Assembly (NCBI GenBank): GCA_009841435.1
Contig: VXLW01000125.1
Location: forward strand, 1 to 64,000
Origin: Dehalococcoidia bacterium
GTDB lineage: Bacteria; Chloroflexota; Dehalococcoidia; Tepidiformales; Tepidiformaceae
Length of the DNA stretch: 64,000 nt
Reading direction: 5' to 3'
Below the pieces are notes generated by a model. It saw only the letters and a program-made list of their open reading frames with translations, searched no databases and was not told the DNA's origin. Position numbers and translations under genes: made by a program. Shown here piece after piece: positions 48,901 to 56,926 of the stretch (position 1 is its first letter; each line of letters opens with the position of its first letter).

Positions 48901-49316
48901 ACAGCGACCCGGGCTTAGTCGTCCGCCCCGAAGTGGCCAGGAAGCAACTGGACGCCGAGGCGGTCGCTGCAACCGAGAGTGAAGGGGCGGAAACGACCTA
49001 CCCACAGGGTGATGGCGAATACGTGGAGTTTCGAGAGGAGCCCACAACAGAACCACTCCCCGGCATCGAAGATCTGGTCCAGGCAAAGCGCTACCACGGC
49101 TCAGTACGGCTAGATCCGACACGCGTCGGCCGAGATGCCGGCAAGATCGCGGATGAGGTGATCGCGCACCTCGCCGGGCTTACTGGAGCAGATGTCAGGT
49201 TGACGCTCGAAATCGAGGCCGACATCCCCAACGGTGCACCGGAGCAGGTCGTGCGCGTTGTGACGGAGAACAGCAAGACCCTGAAGTTCGAGGACACCGG
49301 TTTCGAGAGCGAGTAG
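45939..49316 (+). CDS. DUF499 ATPase with N-terminal Swt1-type HEPN
   Basis: 1125 aa. Residues 1-125 form a Swt1-like HEPN domain with the R-x4-6-H signature (ELRDIRNAWAHQ). The AAA-type core has a P-loop NFGGGKTH (246-253), Walker B LILIDEWVAYA (Asp369, Glu370) and LVISLPASE. The long C-terminus is helical and acidic. DUF499 proteins are the ATPase partner of DUF1156 methylases in the Hma-type defence system. The RNase-type HEPN motif makes it a plausible toxic effector as well as a motor. Confidence 0.9.
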   Translation: MAPTNQERVGKAMELLKSGLAHFVSREFISHYQGRTVEELERLLNSRIDDRAKPFGELDVAALLKVLEYAWNDVYRDVLGRTERSIVFELRDIRNAWAHQRAFSTDDTYRALDSTHRLLMAVSSPVATELEQMKTELLRVRFNEQARTQRRRAASTGVESQTAGGLRPWREVVTPHQDVSSGLYQQAEFAADLWQVHLGQGEPEYRDPAEFFRRTYLTDSLRHLLDGAIRRLTGTGGDPVIQLQTNFGGGKTHSMLALYHLFSGTPVGELADMEAVMQQTGAESLPEVKRVVLVGNRISPGNPDTKPDGTEVRTLWGELAWQLGFAAGGIEEARRAYERVRRDDERATSPGDTIRELMAEYGPALILIDEWVAYARQLHDEGDLPAGSFETQFTFAQALTESAKLVPNCFLVISLPASESGNSPGAQADDEEVGGRRGRAALARLRNVIGRVDSSWRPATAEESFEIVRRRLFETITDNEGFATRDNVARAFCNLYRTNQQEFPQECAEGEYEQRIKAAYPIHPEVFDRLYTDWSTLQSFQRTRGVLRLMAAVVHSLWQQGDRNPLVLPANLPLDDPRVQFELTRYLPENWVPVIESDIDGGSALPMRLDGEIPSLGKFGACRRVARTIYLGSAPTPAAANQGIEDRHIKLGCVMPGEQPNVFGDALRRLSGRARYLYQDGTRYWYSTQPTVARLADDRAQAYLRDRPQDIEEEIKKRLQSDLGNRGDFSGVHLFPSSEHDVQDALETRLVVLSPDHPYSSREGTDESRAVVAATSILESRGNTPRLFRNTLAFLAPDETRLQELQQGISLYLAWSSILRDKEALDLPPHQVRQAEQQQSAASGAVDARIGETYQWLLAPTQSTPQSEVEWRAIRLTAQGGLAERAARRMRNDELLIATFAGTRLRMELDRVPLWREEHVEVRQLLDDFARYLYLPRLKEPSVLLDAIRDGLGLMTWAQDSFAYADSYDEGAGRYRGLHHGPRGPLTDSDPGLVVRPEVARKQLDAEAVAATESEGAETTYPQGDGEYVEFREEPTTEPLPGIEDLVQAKRYHGSVRLDPTRVGRDAGKIADEVIAHLAGLTGADVRLTLEIEADIPNGAPEQVVRVVTENSKTLKFEDTGFESE

Positions 49317-49610
49317 AGAGCTGGGTCGAGACTCAGGCAACGGCGGGAACAGTTCAAGTGCGGAGGGCTTCATGGGAACAGGCTTCGCGAGAAGTCAGGA
49401 AGGACGCAGCGTGCCTCTCAAGGAGCAGAGCCTTGGGGAACTATGTGCCTAAGTGCCCAGCGGCTCCTCAGGGAACGAAGATCCCCGAGTGAGAACGACC
49501 GGCGAATCCACGGAGACCCCTGCCGACCAATGGTCGGTCGACAGAACCCTCACCAACGGCCTGGTGAATCTCATCGCGAAACGGCACCCTATCGTGGTAC
49601 GCTAGCACGC

Positions 49611-49838
49611 ATGTTCTGCGTCAAAGTGGATCTCGAGAAGCGACTCGCCATCCTGCATCTCTGTCGTTGCCAGCATGTCCCGACCTTCGTTCGACACAAC
49701 GCTGGAGCTCCGGCAGCCACGGACGCCATGCAGTTTTGGCTTCAGGGCTGCGCGACGAAAAGCGAGGCGGAGCGTCGGGTGAACGAAACTCGGCGAAGCA
49801 TACCTGTCAGCCTCGATACATGTTCGGACTGTATCTAG
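49611..49838 (+). CDS. small hypothetical protein, 75 aa
   Basis: ATG 49611 opens MFCVKVDLEKRLAILHL, then a Cys-rich part (CRCQH, a distal C-x2-C). Compact globular composition, no membrane segment. It precedes a small antitoxin-like gene by 43 bases in the same direction. No family recognised with confidence; a toxin-antitoxin partner is possible. Confidence 0.5.
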   Translation: MFCVKVDLEKRLAILHLCRCQHVPTFVRHNAGAPAATDAMQFWLQGCATKSEAERRVNETRRSIPVSLDTCSDCI

Positions 49839-49881
49839 GGACTCGGGTACTACGTCCGCAGCTCAGGCGGAGGAGACAGCG

Positions 49882-50109
49882 GTGAGCGAGACGACAAGCA
49901 GGTTCCCGCCCGGCTGGGACGAAGAGCGCGTGCGCCACGTCATTGAGCACTACGAAGGCCAGTCGGACGACGAGTTGGCGGCGGAGATCGAGACCGCCTT
50001 CGAGGACAGGTCGCAAACCGTGATGGTCATCCCAAACGATCTCGTTCCTGCTGTGAGGGCGCTCCTCTCTGAGTCCTCCGGTCCCACGCCGGCTTCCCCT
50101 ACGCCCTGA
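49882..50109 (+). CDS. small antitoxin-like protein, 75 aa
   Basis: GTG start with GGAGGAGA upstream. Its sequence (PPGWDEERVRHVIEHYEGQ, then IPNDLVPAVRALL) matches a common family of short proteins that resemble antitoxins and are often found next to small toxins in Chloroflexota and cyanobacteria. The cognate toxin could be the 75-aa gene upstream; this is inferred from context alone. Confidence 0.6.
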   Translation: MSETTSRFPPGWDEERVRHVIEHYEGQSDDELAAEIETAFEDRSQTVMVIPNDLVPAVRALLSESSGPTPASPTP

Positions 50110-50474
50110 TGAGGGGTGGCGCGCTCTGTCACCGGTCACCGCCGAAGAACGCTCGGCGGGCATTGCGATAGAAAGCTCCCAGCGTCCCACGAAGGCGATA
50201 GCTCGGCTCAGCGATGCCACTTGCGGGGCGAACAAAACCCCGCCAGCCCCCAGAAAGGAGCGGCGGGGAAGATCATTGAGAGGATAGTCGGAGATCACCG
50301 AAGGCGCCTGTCTCAACGTCACAGAGCCACCGCCCACTGGAACGTTCGCACGACTGCGCGCGTTGGCCTACCAGCCCCCGGCAAGAGGGTGCGGGCGTGC
50401 ATCCCCAGGGCAAGGGCGAACTCCAGCCGCGAGCCGCCTCGGTCCAGCCGACCTCACGTCCCGTCGATGGAGCC
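50110..50474. other. noncoding stretch with alternative hairpins
   Basis: No gene seen. CCCCGC at 50238 can pair with GCGGGG at 50223-50228 or, as CCCCGCC, with GGCGGGG at 50262-50268, so two mutually exclusive stems exist. Lies at the 3' side of the hydrolase gene on the minus strand, so it may serve as its terminator. Confidence 0.35.
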
Positions 50475-51197
50475 TCAGCACTCCAGATGGCGCTCGAAGA
50501 ACGCCAACATCGAGGTCCACGCCGCCTCGGCCGAGGGCTCGTGATGGGCAGCCGTCATGGGCGAGAACCGCACCAGCAGCGACTGCAATCGGCCGTACCG
50601 GTTCATGAACGAGTGGCCGGCATCGGGGTAGATCGTGACCTCGTGTTCCACGCCCAGTTCCTGCAGATGGCCGCGCAACCGTTCAGCGTGGCCGCTGAAC
50701 ACGCGGTCCTGGCCACCGTAGCCGCCGACCACCGGGCAGATCCCCTCGATCGCCTGACGCTCCTTCGGGACGGCACCGTAGAAGTCCGCCACCGCGCCGA
50801 TCGGCGCGCGGGCAGCGTAGAGGATGGCGAACCCGCCGCCCATGCAGAACCCGGCCACCGCCAGGCGCGAGGCGTCGACCTCGGGCCGCGCCGCCAGCCA
50901 CTGGCGGGCGGCCTCGATGTCGTCGAAGGCGCGACCCGTGCCGCTGCGCAGCGCGGCCATGGTGCGGCGGATGCAGAGCAGCCGGGGGCCGGCTCCGGCC
51001 GAGTACAGATCCGGTGCAAGCGCCACATAGCCATGGTCGGCAAAACGCCGGGCGATCCGCCGGATGTCGTCGTTCAGGCCGAACAGTTCATGCAGGACGA
51101 TCACGCCCGGCCGGGGACCGGCAGCCTGACCTGTAGTGGCCAGGTAGGCCGATAGCTCTCCGCCGCTGGTCGCCAGGCGAACGTCTTCAGTCAGCAT
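50475..51197 (-). CDS. dienelactone hydrolase family protein
   Basis: 240 aa alpha/beta-hydrolase: GVIVLHELFGLN oxyanion region, GFCMGGG nucleophile elbow with cysteine in place of serine (the dienelactone hydrolase hallmark), and YPDAGHSFMN with the catalytic histidine. Family members open dienelactones in aromatic degradation, but many act on other esters. No pathway partners adjoin it. Soluble, no signal peptide. This gene marks the start of ordinary chromosomal metabolism. Confidence 0.9.
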   Translation of the reverse strand: MLTEDVRLATSGGELSAYLATTGQAAGPRPGVIVLHELFGLNDDIRRIARRFADHGYVALAPDLYSAGAGPRLLCIRRTMAALRSGTGRAFDDIEAARQWLAARPEVDASRLAVAGFCMGGGFAILYAARAPIGAVADFYGAVPKERQAIEGICPVVGGYGGQDRVFSGHAERLRGHLQELGVEHEVTIYPDAGHSFMNRYGRLQSLLVRFSPMTAAHHEPSAEAAWTSMLAFFERHLEC

Positions 51198-51480
51198 GGC
51201 GCACCTGCATCGAGATCTCTGGTGATTCTACAGAGAGCGCCTTTGCCGCCGCCTGAGGCCCCGCCTCTCCACGGAGAGTCCCCCGCTGCGGTATCACCTG
51301 CAGCAGTACGACCAGGGCGAAGGTTCTACCCCCAATAGGGCTAGGGGGTACCGGTCGCTCCGCGGCGTACCCCATCCGCTCTCGGTGACCGAGATTGACC
51401 GGAGGTGCTCGTGACAACGAGGATGAGCCGGCGCGCGGCAGGGGCGGAACGGTGCAGCTTGCGGTGACCCGGGAGGTGGT

Positions 51481-52338
51481 ATGACGGAGGGCTCGAGCGT
51501 CGACATTGCCAGCCTCGAGAAGCTGGGTGAGGGGTACGAGGCGGAGATCTTCGCGTGGGAGGATGGTCAGGCCCTGCGGCTGTTCCGCGAGGGGTACGAA
51601 GCCAACGTCGAGCCGGAGCGGATCGCGATACCGGCGGCTCTGGCGGGAGGCATCCCGGCGCCGCGCCTGGGGGAGGCGCTGCGCCTCGGCGGCCGCGCAG
51701 GCACGATCATGGAGCGCATCGACGGAGAAAACCTGCTCGACCTGGTGGGGCGAAAGCCGTGGCTCCTGACGCGGGAGGCGTGGGAGACGGGCAAGATCCA
51801 TGCCCGGCTGAACGCGCTTCCCGCCCCCTCAGGAATCGCGACCGTCCACGAGCGGGCGCGCGAGTGGGTCGGGAACGTGGAGATTCCGCCGCACCTGGCG
51901 GCACTCGCCAGGGAAACGCTCAAGGGGCTCGAAGGCGGAGACCGGTTCTGCCACGGAGACTTTCACGCCGGGAACGTCTTGCTGGAGCGGGGAGGGCGGC
52001 GGGTGGTGATCGACTGGGGGTCCTGTGCGGCCGGGCCACCCGAGGCGGACGTGGCTCGGACGGTGACCCTGGTGCGGCTGGGGGAACCCCTCGACGCGAC
52101 CCCGGCGATGCGTGTGATCACGCGGCTGTTCCGACCGTTGGCCGCATTCGCCTACTTGCGGGGCTACCAGCTGACGGGGCCGGTCGACACGAACCTGATG
52201 TGGCGCTGGGTGGTCGTGCGAGCGATCGAGCATCTGGCCATCCTGCGGGCGATCCGCCCACCCGACGAGGACATCCCGTTGCGAGTGACAGCGGTCGAGC
52301 GGCTGGTGACGTTGGCGAAGAAACGGGCAGGTGCGTAA
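51481..52338 (+). CDS. aminoglycoside phosphotransferase-like kinase
   Basis: 285 aa. Protein-kinase-like fold of the APH/choline-kinase family: small lobe with GEGYEAEIFAWEDGQALRLF, catalytic loop CHGDFHAGNVLL (HGDxxxxN) and metal site VIDWGSC. The strict resistance enzymes differ, so a small-molecule kinase for an unknown substrate is more likely than antibiotic resistance. GGGAGG upstream of ATG. Confidence 0.85.
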   Translation: MTEGSSVDIASLEKLGEGYEAEIFAWEDGQALRLFREGYEANVEPERIAIPAALAGGIPAPRLGEALRLGGRAGTIMERIDGENLLDLVGRKPWLLTREAWETGKIHARLNALPAPSGIATVHERAREWVGNVEIPPHLAALARETLKGLEGGDRFCHGDFHAGNVLLERGGRRVVIDWGSCAAGPPEADVARTVTLVRLGEPLDATPAMRVITRLFRPLAAFAYLRGYQLTGPVDTNLMWRWVVVRAIEHLAILRAIRPPDEDIPLRVTAVERLVTLAKKRAGA

Positions 52339-52505
52339 TCAGGCGCCTGGCCTTCCCCCGGCTCTCCGCATCAGGGCTCGCAGTGCGCGGCCGCAAGCGT
52401 CTGGCCGCTCTCACAAGAACCCGATTCAAGGTGTGGGGCAATGGCCCCGGCGATGCCTCGAACCGGGGAGCCGGACGAGGCGCCGGTGCACTCCCACGTC
52501 TGTTC
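52339..52505. other. noncoding part of a 487-base gap
   Basis: Between the kinase and the deacylase genes. Contains no supported gene apart from the doubtful minus-strand frame at 52506-52662; the rest (to 52825) shows nothing. Confidence 0.3.
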
Positions 52506-52662
52506 TCAGGCCCACGTGGCCAGCGCGCCGCCGAAGCACAGGACGGCGAGGTCCACCAGCCACCACACCTGGGGGTGGGACCGCAGGCGTCTGTCGCAGT
52601 CCATAGCCCGCGTACAGGCCTGCGAACACCACGATCGCGACGCCGACCACAAAGAAACCCAC
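52506..52662 (-). pseudogene. small two-helix membrane protein, apparently frameshifted
   Basis: The ATG frame opens with a membrane helix (MGFFVVGVAIVVFAGLYAGYGL); a second coding-like helix (VWWLVDLAVLCFGGALATWA, then stop) is in another frame about 20 codons later. A single-base shift in a C-run would join them into one small two-helix membrane protein of about 50 aa. Could be mutation or sequencing error. Confidence 0.35.
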
Positions 52663-52825
52663 CGAGCCTCCTCAGGCGCTGCCCAAGTGTAGGAGGTCTC
52701 GTCCGGCTGCAGCTCCGCGCCGCTGCGTGCGCCGGCAACCTCCCCGGCAAAGGGCAATCACGGCTTCGCGCCGGGGCTATTGCCAGACGTTGTAGGATGC
52801 GACCCACACGGTCGGAGGCGCAGCC

Positions 52826-54559
52826 ATGCCTGAGTTCGATACCGTCATAAAGGGTGGCACCGTCATCGACGGGCTGCGCACCCCCCGCTTCAAGGCCGAC
52901 ATCGGCATCAAGGACGGGCGCATCGCGTCGATAGGCGCGGTCAACGCGTCGGACGCAGCGAAGGTGCTCGACGCGAGCGGCCTGATGGTCGCGCCCGGCT
53001 TCGTCGATCTGCACACCCATTACGACTCCCAGGTGTTCTGGGATCCGTGGTGCTCGATCTCCGGGTGGCACGGCGTCACCTCGGTCGTGATCGGGAACTG
53101 CGGCTTCGGGTTCGCGCCGGTGAAGCCCAAGGACCAGGACCGCGCCATGCTCACCATGGCGCGCAACGAGGCCGTTCCCCTCGCAACGATGCAGGAAGGA
53201 ATGCCCTGGGACTGGGAGACCTACCCGGAGTTCCTCCAGAGCCTTGAGCGGACGCCCAAGGGCGTGAACCTGCTCAGCTACCTTGGCCTGAACCCGCTGC
53301 TCGTCTATGTGATGGGCATCGAGGAGAAGGGGCGGGCGGCCACCGACGAGGAGATGGACCGCATGTGCCAGATCCTCGAGGAGGCGATGGAGATCGGGTG
53401 CTGCGGCTTCTCGACCCAGCTTTCAGGCGAAGGCAGCGTCCAGCGCGACTACGACGGCACGCCGATGATCACGGACGTGATGCCGCACGAGGACGTCATC
53501 AAGCTGGCGCGCGTGCTCAAGAAGGTGGGCCGGGGATTCATCCAGGGGGCGGGGGTCAGCCGCGAGCTGACTGAGGCGCTCTGTCAGGCCAGCGGCCGCC
53601 CCGTGATGAGCAGCCTGGGCGTGACGACGGACCAGCACGGCCAGCCCATGGACAACTACAAGGAACAGATGCAGTGGCTGGAGGACACCAACCAGCGCGG
53701 CAACCGCGTCTTCGCCCAGCTGATCACGGCCGAGGTCGGCTTCGAGTTCACGCTGGAGGACTGGAACCTCTTCGACTCGAGCCCCCACTGGCGCGATATC
53801 ACCCTCGGCGACGTGCCCACGCGCATCGCCAAGATGAGCGACCCGGAGCGGCGGACAGCCCTGCGCGAAGAGTTCGACGCGGGTAAGGGCCCAATCGCGG
53901 GTGGCGGCACCGAGGAGCGCGTCGGCGGCGTCAACGTCTGGGGCGTGGCTTCGATGATCGTGGAGTCGGTGGAGAAGGACGAGTTGCGTGACTGCGAGGG
54001 GCTCACGATCGCGGAGGTCGCGGAACGGACGGAGAAGCACCCGATCGACGCGATGCTCGACCTCGCGGTGGCGGACGACCTGCAAACGACCTTCGTGACC
54101 CCGCCGCGAGAGCGCTCCGAGGGGGAGATGGAGGCGATCAAGGAAGTCTGCAACTCCAGCTTCGCGCTCCCGGGCGTCTCCGACGGGGGCGCGCACACGA
54201 AGTTCATCACGCTGGGCGCCTACACAACCGAGTACCTGACGAAGCTGGTGCGCGACGAAGGGGTGATGGACCTCGAGCAGGCCCACTGGCGGCTCTCGGC
54301 CTACCCGGCGATGGCGGCCGGATTCCTGGATCGCGGATGGATCCGCGAGGGCGCTCCGGCTGACATCGTCGTCTACGACTACGAGAACCTGGCGCTGCAG
54401 CCGCAGGAGAAGGCGTTCGACTTCCCCGCAGACGAGTGGCGTCGGGTGCGGAAGGCGACCGGCTATCGCTGGACGCTGGTAAATGGCGAGGTGACGTTCG
54501 AGGAAGGCGAGTGCACGGGCGCAACACCGGGCAAGGTATTGCGTCACGGCAGCGCCTGA
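52826..54559 (+). CDS. N-acyl-D-amino-acid deacylase family amidohydrolase
   Basis: 577 aa. Amidohydrolase-type TIM barrel: FVDLHTHYD carries the metal-binding HxH, and the late DGGAHTKF region supplies further ligands. The IKGGTVIDG opening and C-terminal GAPADIVVYD are typical of the D-aminoacylase/dihydroorotase superfamily. Substrate is uncertain; D-amino-acid N-acyl derivatives by family. Followed by a decayed peptide-transport gene remnant. Confidence 0.9.
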   Translation: MPEFDTVIKGGTVIDGLRTPRFKADIGIKDGRIASIGAVNASDAAKVLDASGLMVAPGFVDLHTHYDSQVFWDPWCSISGWHGVTSVVIGNCGFGFAPVKPKDQDRAMLTMARNEAVPLATMQEGMPWDWETYPEFLQSLERTPKGVNLLSYLGLNPLLVYVMGIEEKGRAATDEEMDRMCQILEEAMEIGCCGFSTQLSGEGSVQRDYDGTPMITDVMPHEDVIKLARVLKKVGRGFIQGAGVSRELTEALCQASGRPVMSSLGVTTDQHGQPMDNYKEQMQWLEDTNQRGNRVFAQLITAEVGFEFTLEDWNLFDSSPHWRDITLGDVPTRIAKMSDPERRTALREEFDAGKGPIAGGGTEERVGGVNVWGVASMIVESVEKDELRDCEGLTIAEVAERTEKHPIDAMLDLAVADDLQTTFVTPPRERSEGEMEAIKEVCNSSFALPGVSDGGAHTKFITLGAYTTEYLTKLVRDEGVMDLEQAHWRLSAYPAMAAGFLDRGWIREGAPADIVVYDYENLALQPQEKAFDFPADEWRRVRKATGYRWTLVNGEVTFEEGECTGATPGKVLRHGSA

Positions 54560-54583
54560 GCCAAAGGAGGATCGTTCCGAGGG

Positions 54584-54990
54584 ATGACCGCCTACATCGT
54601 CCGCCGCCTGGTCGCCGTACCGGTTGTGCTGTTCATCCTGTCGATCGCGGTGTTCTTCATGGTGGACGCCATCCCGGGCGACATCGTGGCGGCCAAGCTG
54701 GAGAACTCGTACACGCCCGCGCGGGCGGAGGCCCTGCGCGCCACAACAACTCGGACTTCGACGCGCTGGTCGAGAAGCAGCGGGGGCTCGTGGACATCGA
54801 GGAGCGGGCGGCCGTCATCCGCGAGGCGGACGACTTCCTGCTCGACGAGGCGCCGCACATCTTCAGCGCCCAGATCGTGTTCCACCCGACGTGGTGGAGC
54901 TACCTGAAGGACGTTGTGCTGGTGGCGGGCCTGACCTCGTGGTTCCAGCAGCTCTGGATCGACCCGGCGGAGAAGGAGCGCATCGGCTAA
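54584..54990 (+). pseudogene. fusion remnant of a peptide ABC transporter operon
   Basis: From ATG 54584 about 50 codons match the N-terminus of a DppB-type permease (TAYIVRRLVAVPVVLFILSIAVFFMVD). At about 54740 the coding signal switches to another frame that reads the C-terminus of a family 5 solute-binding protein (HNNSDFDALVEKQRGLVD...LWIDPAEKERIG, stop). A deletion has removed the middle and joined permease start to binding-protein end. AAAGGAGGA precedes the ATG. Confidence 0.75.
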
Positions 54991-55022
54991 CGACCGCGCA
55001 ACTCCGAGCAGTTGCCCCAACG

Positions 55023-55050
55023 AAGCGGCCCGCCAATAGGCGGGCCGCTT
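55023..55050 (+). terminator. bidirectional terminator between convergent genes
   Basis: A perfect 12-bp stem (AAGCGGCCCGCC pairing with GGCGGGCCGCTT) with an AATA loop, followed by TCTC. It lies between the transporter remnant and the convergent P450 gene and can serve both strands. Confidence 0.75.
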
Positions 55051-55071
55051 TCTCGTGGGTTAGGGACAGGG

Positions 55072-56211
55072 CTAGCCCCTGAACACGAGTGGTAGGTGGC
55101 GGAAGCCGTAGAGGAAGGGGGATGCATTCTGGCGCTGCGCTTTCCGCTCGCCGGGCTCGATGCGGTCGTAGCGATCGAGCATGGCGCCGAGCAGCTTCTC
55201 GGTCTCCAGGCGCGAGAACGGGGCGCCGATGCAGTAGTGCGCGCCACTCCCGAAGCCGAGGTGGTCCCGCACGTCGCGCTCGAGGTCCATCACGTCGGCG
55301 TGGTCGAACACCCGCGGGTCGCGGTTCGCCGCCCCGACTCCGAGGGCCACCACGGAGCCTGCGGGGAGGCGGGTCCCGCCGATCTCGGTGGCCTCGGTCG
55401 TCGTCCGGAAGATGGTCTGCGTCGGGGACTGCCAGCGCACCATCTCCTCGATGAAGACCGGGACGAGCTCCCTCTGGTCCCGAAGGCGACGCCAGAGGTC
55501 CGGGTCGGCAGCGAGCACGTTGAGGCTGTTCGCGATGAGGTTGCTGGTCGTCTCGTTGCCGGCAACGAGCAGGGTGATGCAGAGCCCGATGATCTCCCAC
55601 TCCTGCAGGCTCGGCCCGTGGCGGTCGTGCGCGAGCACCTCGCTGATGAGGTCGTCGCGGGGATCGCGCCGGCGCTCGGCGACGAGCCGCCGGAGGTAGC
55701 CGACGATGGCGGTGAACTCGGCCTCGCGCTCCTGCTGCGTCTGGCCCCGCTGGGGGCTGCGCATGCGCATGAAGCGGTGGCTGTCCTCATCGGGAATGCC
55801 GAGCAGGTGGGTGATCACAGACACGGGGAGCCCCACCGCGAAGTCGCCCATCGCCTCGACGTTCCCGGGGTCGACCGCATCGAGCAGCTGGTCGACGCGA
55901 CGCTCGATCCAGGTGTCGAGGTCGTCGTTGAGGCGGCGCGTCATCGGCCGCTGCACGAGGGCGCGCCGCTCGGTGTGTCGCGGGGGATCGTCGTTCACGA
56001 GGATGATGATGCGGCTGGGGTCGTCGACGCCCGTCTTCCCCGAGGACAAGAAGACACGGGGGTTGCGCAGGATGTCGAGGATGTCGGAGTGCCGCGTCAC
56101 GACCCACGCGTCGAGGTCGGGCTCGTGGTAGGGCGAACTGCGCCGCAGCAGGCGCCGGTGGCCGGGGTACGGATCGACGGTCGCGTGGGGGGCGAAGGGA
56201 CGGACAGGCAT
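55072..56211 (-). CDS. cytochrome P450
   Basis: 379 aa from ATG 56211, which has GGGGGAG upstream; longer frames reach further but lack a site. I-helix AGNETTSN (oxygen-binding T), K-helix E-x-x-R region, and heme-cysteine motif FGSGAHYCIGAPFSRLE. Bacterial class I type, needing a ferredoxin partner that is not nearby. Substrate unknown. Confidence 0.93.
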   Translation of the reverse strand: MPVRPFAPHATVDPYPGHRRLLRRSSPYHEPDLDAWVVTRHSDILDILRNPRVFLSSGKTGVDDPSRIIILVNDDPPRHTERRALVQRPMTRRLNDDLDTWIERRVDQLLDAVDPGNVEAMGDFAVGLPVSVITHLLGIPDEDSHRFMRMRSPQRGQTQQEREAEFTAIVGYLRRLVAERRRDPRDDLISEVLAHDRHGPSLQEWEIIGLCITLLVAGNETTSNLIANSLNVLAADPDLWRRLRDQRELVPVFIEEMVRWQSPTQTIFRTTTEATEIGGTRLPAGSVVALGVGAANRDPRVFDHADVMDLERDVRDHLGFGSGAHYCIGAPFSRLETEKLLGAMLDRYDRIEPGERKAQRQNASPFLYGFRHLPLVFRG

Positions 56212-56320
56212 GGCGCTCCCCCAAGACCCGGATGGTCGGCAGTGTACCGCCCGCTCCACACCGTTGAGTGGCAGTGACACACCTGTGCAGTGCCGGCGAT
56301 CGGTCGGTATCCTTGTGCCG

Positions 56321-56812
56321 GTGACGCTCAGCGACAGGTTTCTTCGTGTGACCCGGATACGTTCGACCCGCAGAGGCGGCGCGGTCGGGCTGGCGTTCAT
56401 GCTGGCGGCCGTGGCCGTGGTTGCTTCGGTCGCGTGCGGCGGCGGGGAGGACGAGCCGCCCCCGGCACAGGAGCCGCTGAGCGAAGAGGACGCCGAGCTT
56501 GCCGCCTACCTCAGCGAGAGGACCATGGAGCTGTGGGAGGTGTACAACACCTACGTGCTTGACGACCTCAGGCAGTTCTACGCGGCGAGCTACTGGACGA
56601 CCGAGAGGCAAGACCTCGAGCGCAACATGGCGCCCTTTAAGGACCGTGGCACCGTCTTCGTAGCAGAGGAGACATCCCCACCCAGGGAGATTGAGCCGGG
56701 GAAGTGGGAGGTCAAGCACACGGCGCGGTTCGGCGGGAGCTCAGTCAAGATGAAGTTCATCTATGAGCAGTTCGACGGAGAGTGGCTGCTCACCTACGCG
56801 GAAGTCGACTAG
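56321..56812 (+). CDS. small lipoprotein, 163 aa
   Basis: Signal peptide with lipobox VASVAC, then a DUF4440/SnoaL-like half: LSERTMELWEVYNTYVLDDLRQFYAASY and a C-terminal KMKFIYEQFDGEWLLTYAEVD strand pair typical of NTF2-like folds. GTG 56348 is an alternative start. Divergent from the P450 gene. Function unknown. Confidence 0.6.
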   Translation: MTLSDRFLRVTRIRSTRRGGAVGLAFMLAAVAVVASVACGGGEDEPPPAQEPLSEEDAELAAYLSERTMELWEVYNTYVLDDLRQFYAASYWTTERQDLERNMAPFKDRGTVFVAEETSPPREIEPGKWEVKHTARFGGSSVKMKFIYEQFDGEWLLTYAEVD

Positions 56813-56926
56813 GGCAGGCGGGGGGCGCTACGCTTCCCTCGAAGGGATCGGGAGGCTCGTCGCCCACTAGGGCTGACCGGTCTCACAATTCAACAACCTT
56901 CCTGCTGCTGAGCACCCCTACGCCCG

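Noticed and set aside
51481-52338. Aminoglycoside resistance gene
   Set aside because: Only the general APH fold motifs are visible; specific resistance-enzyme features and context are absent, so resistance is not claimed.
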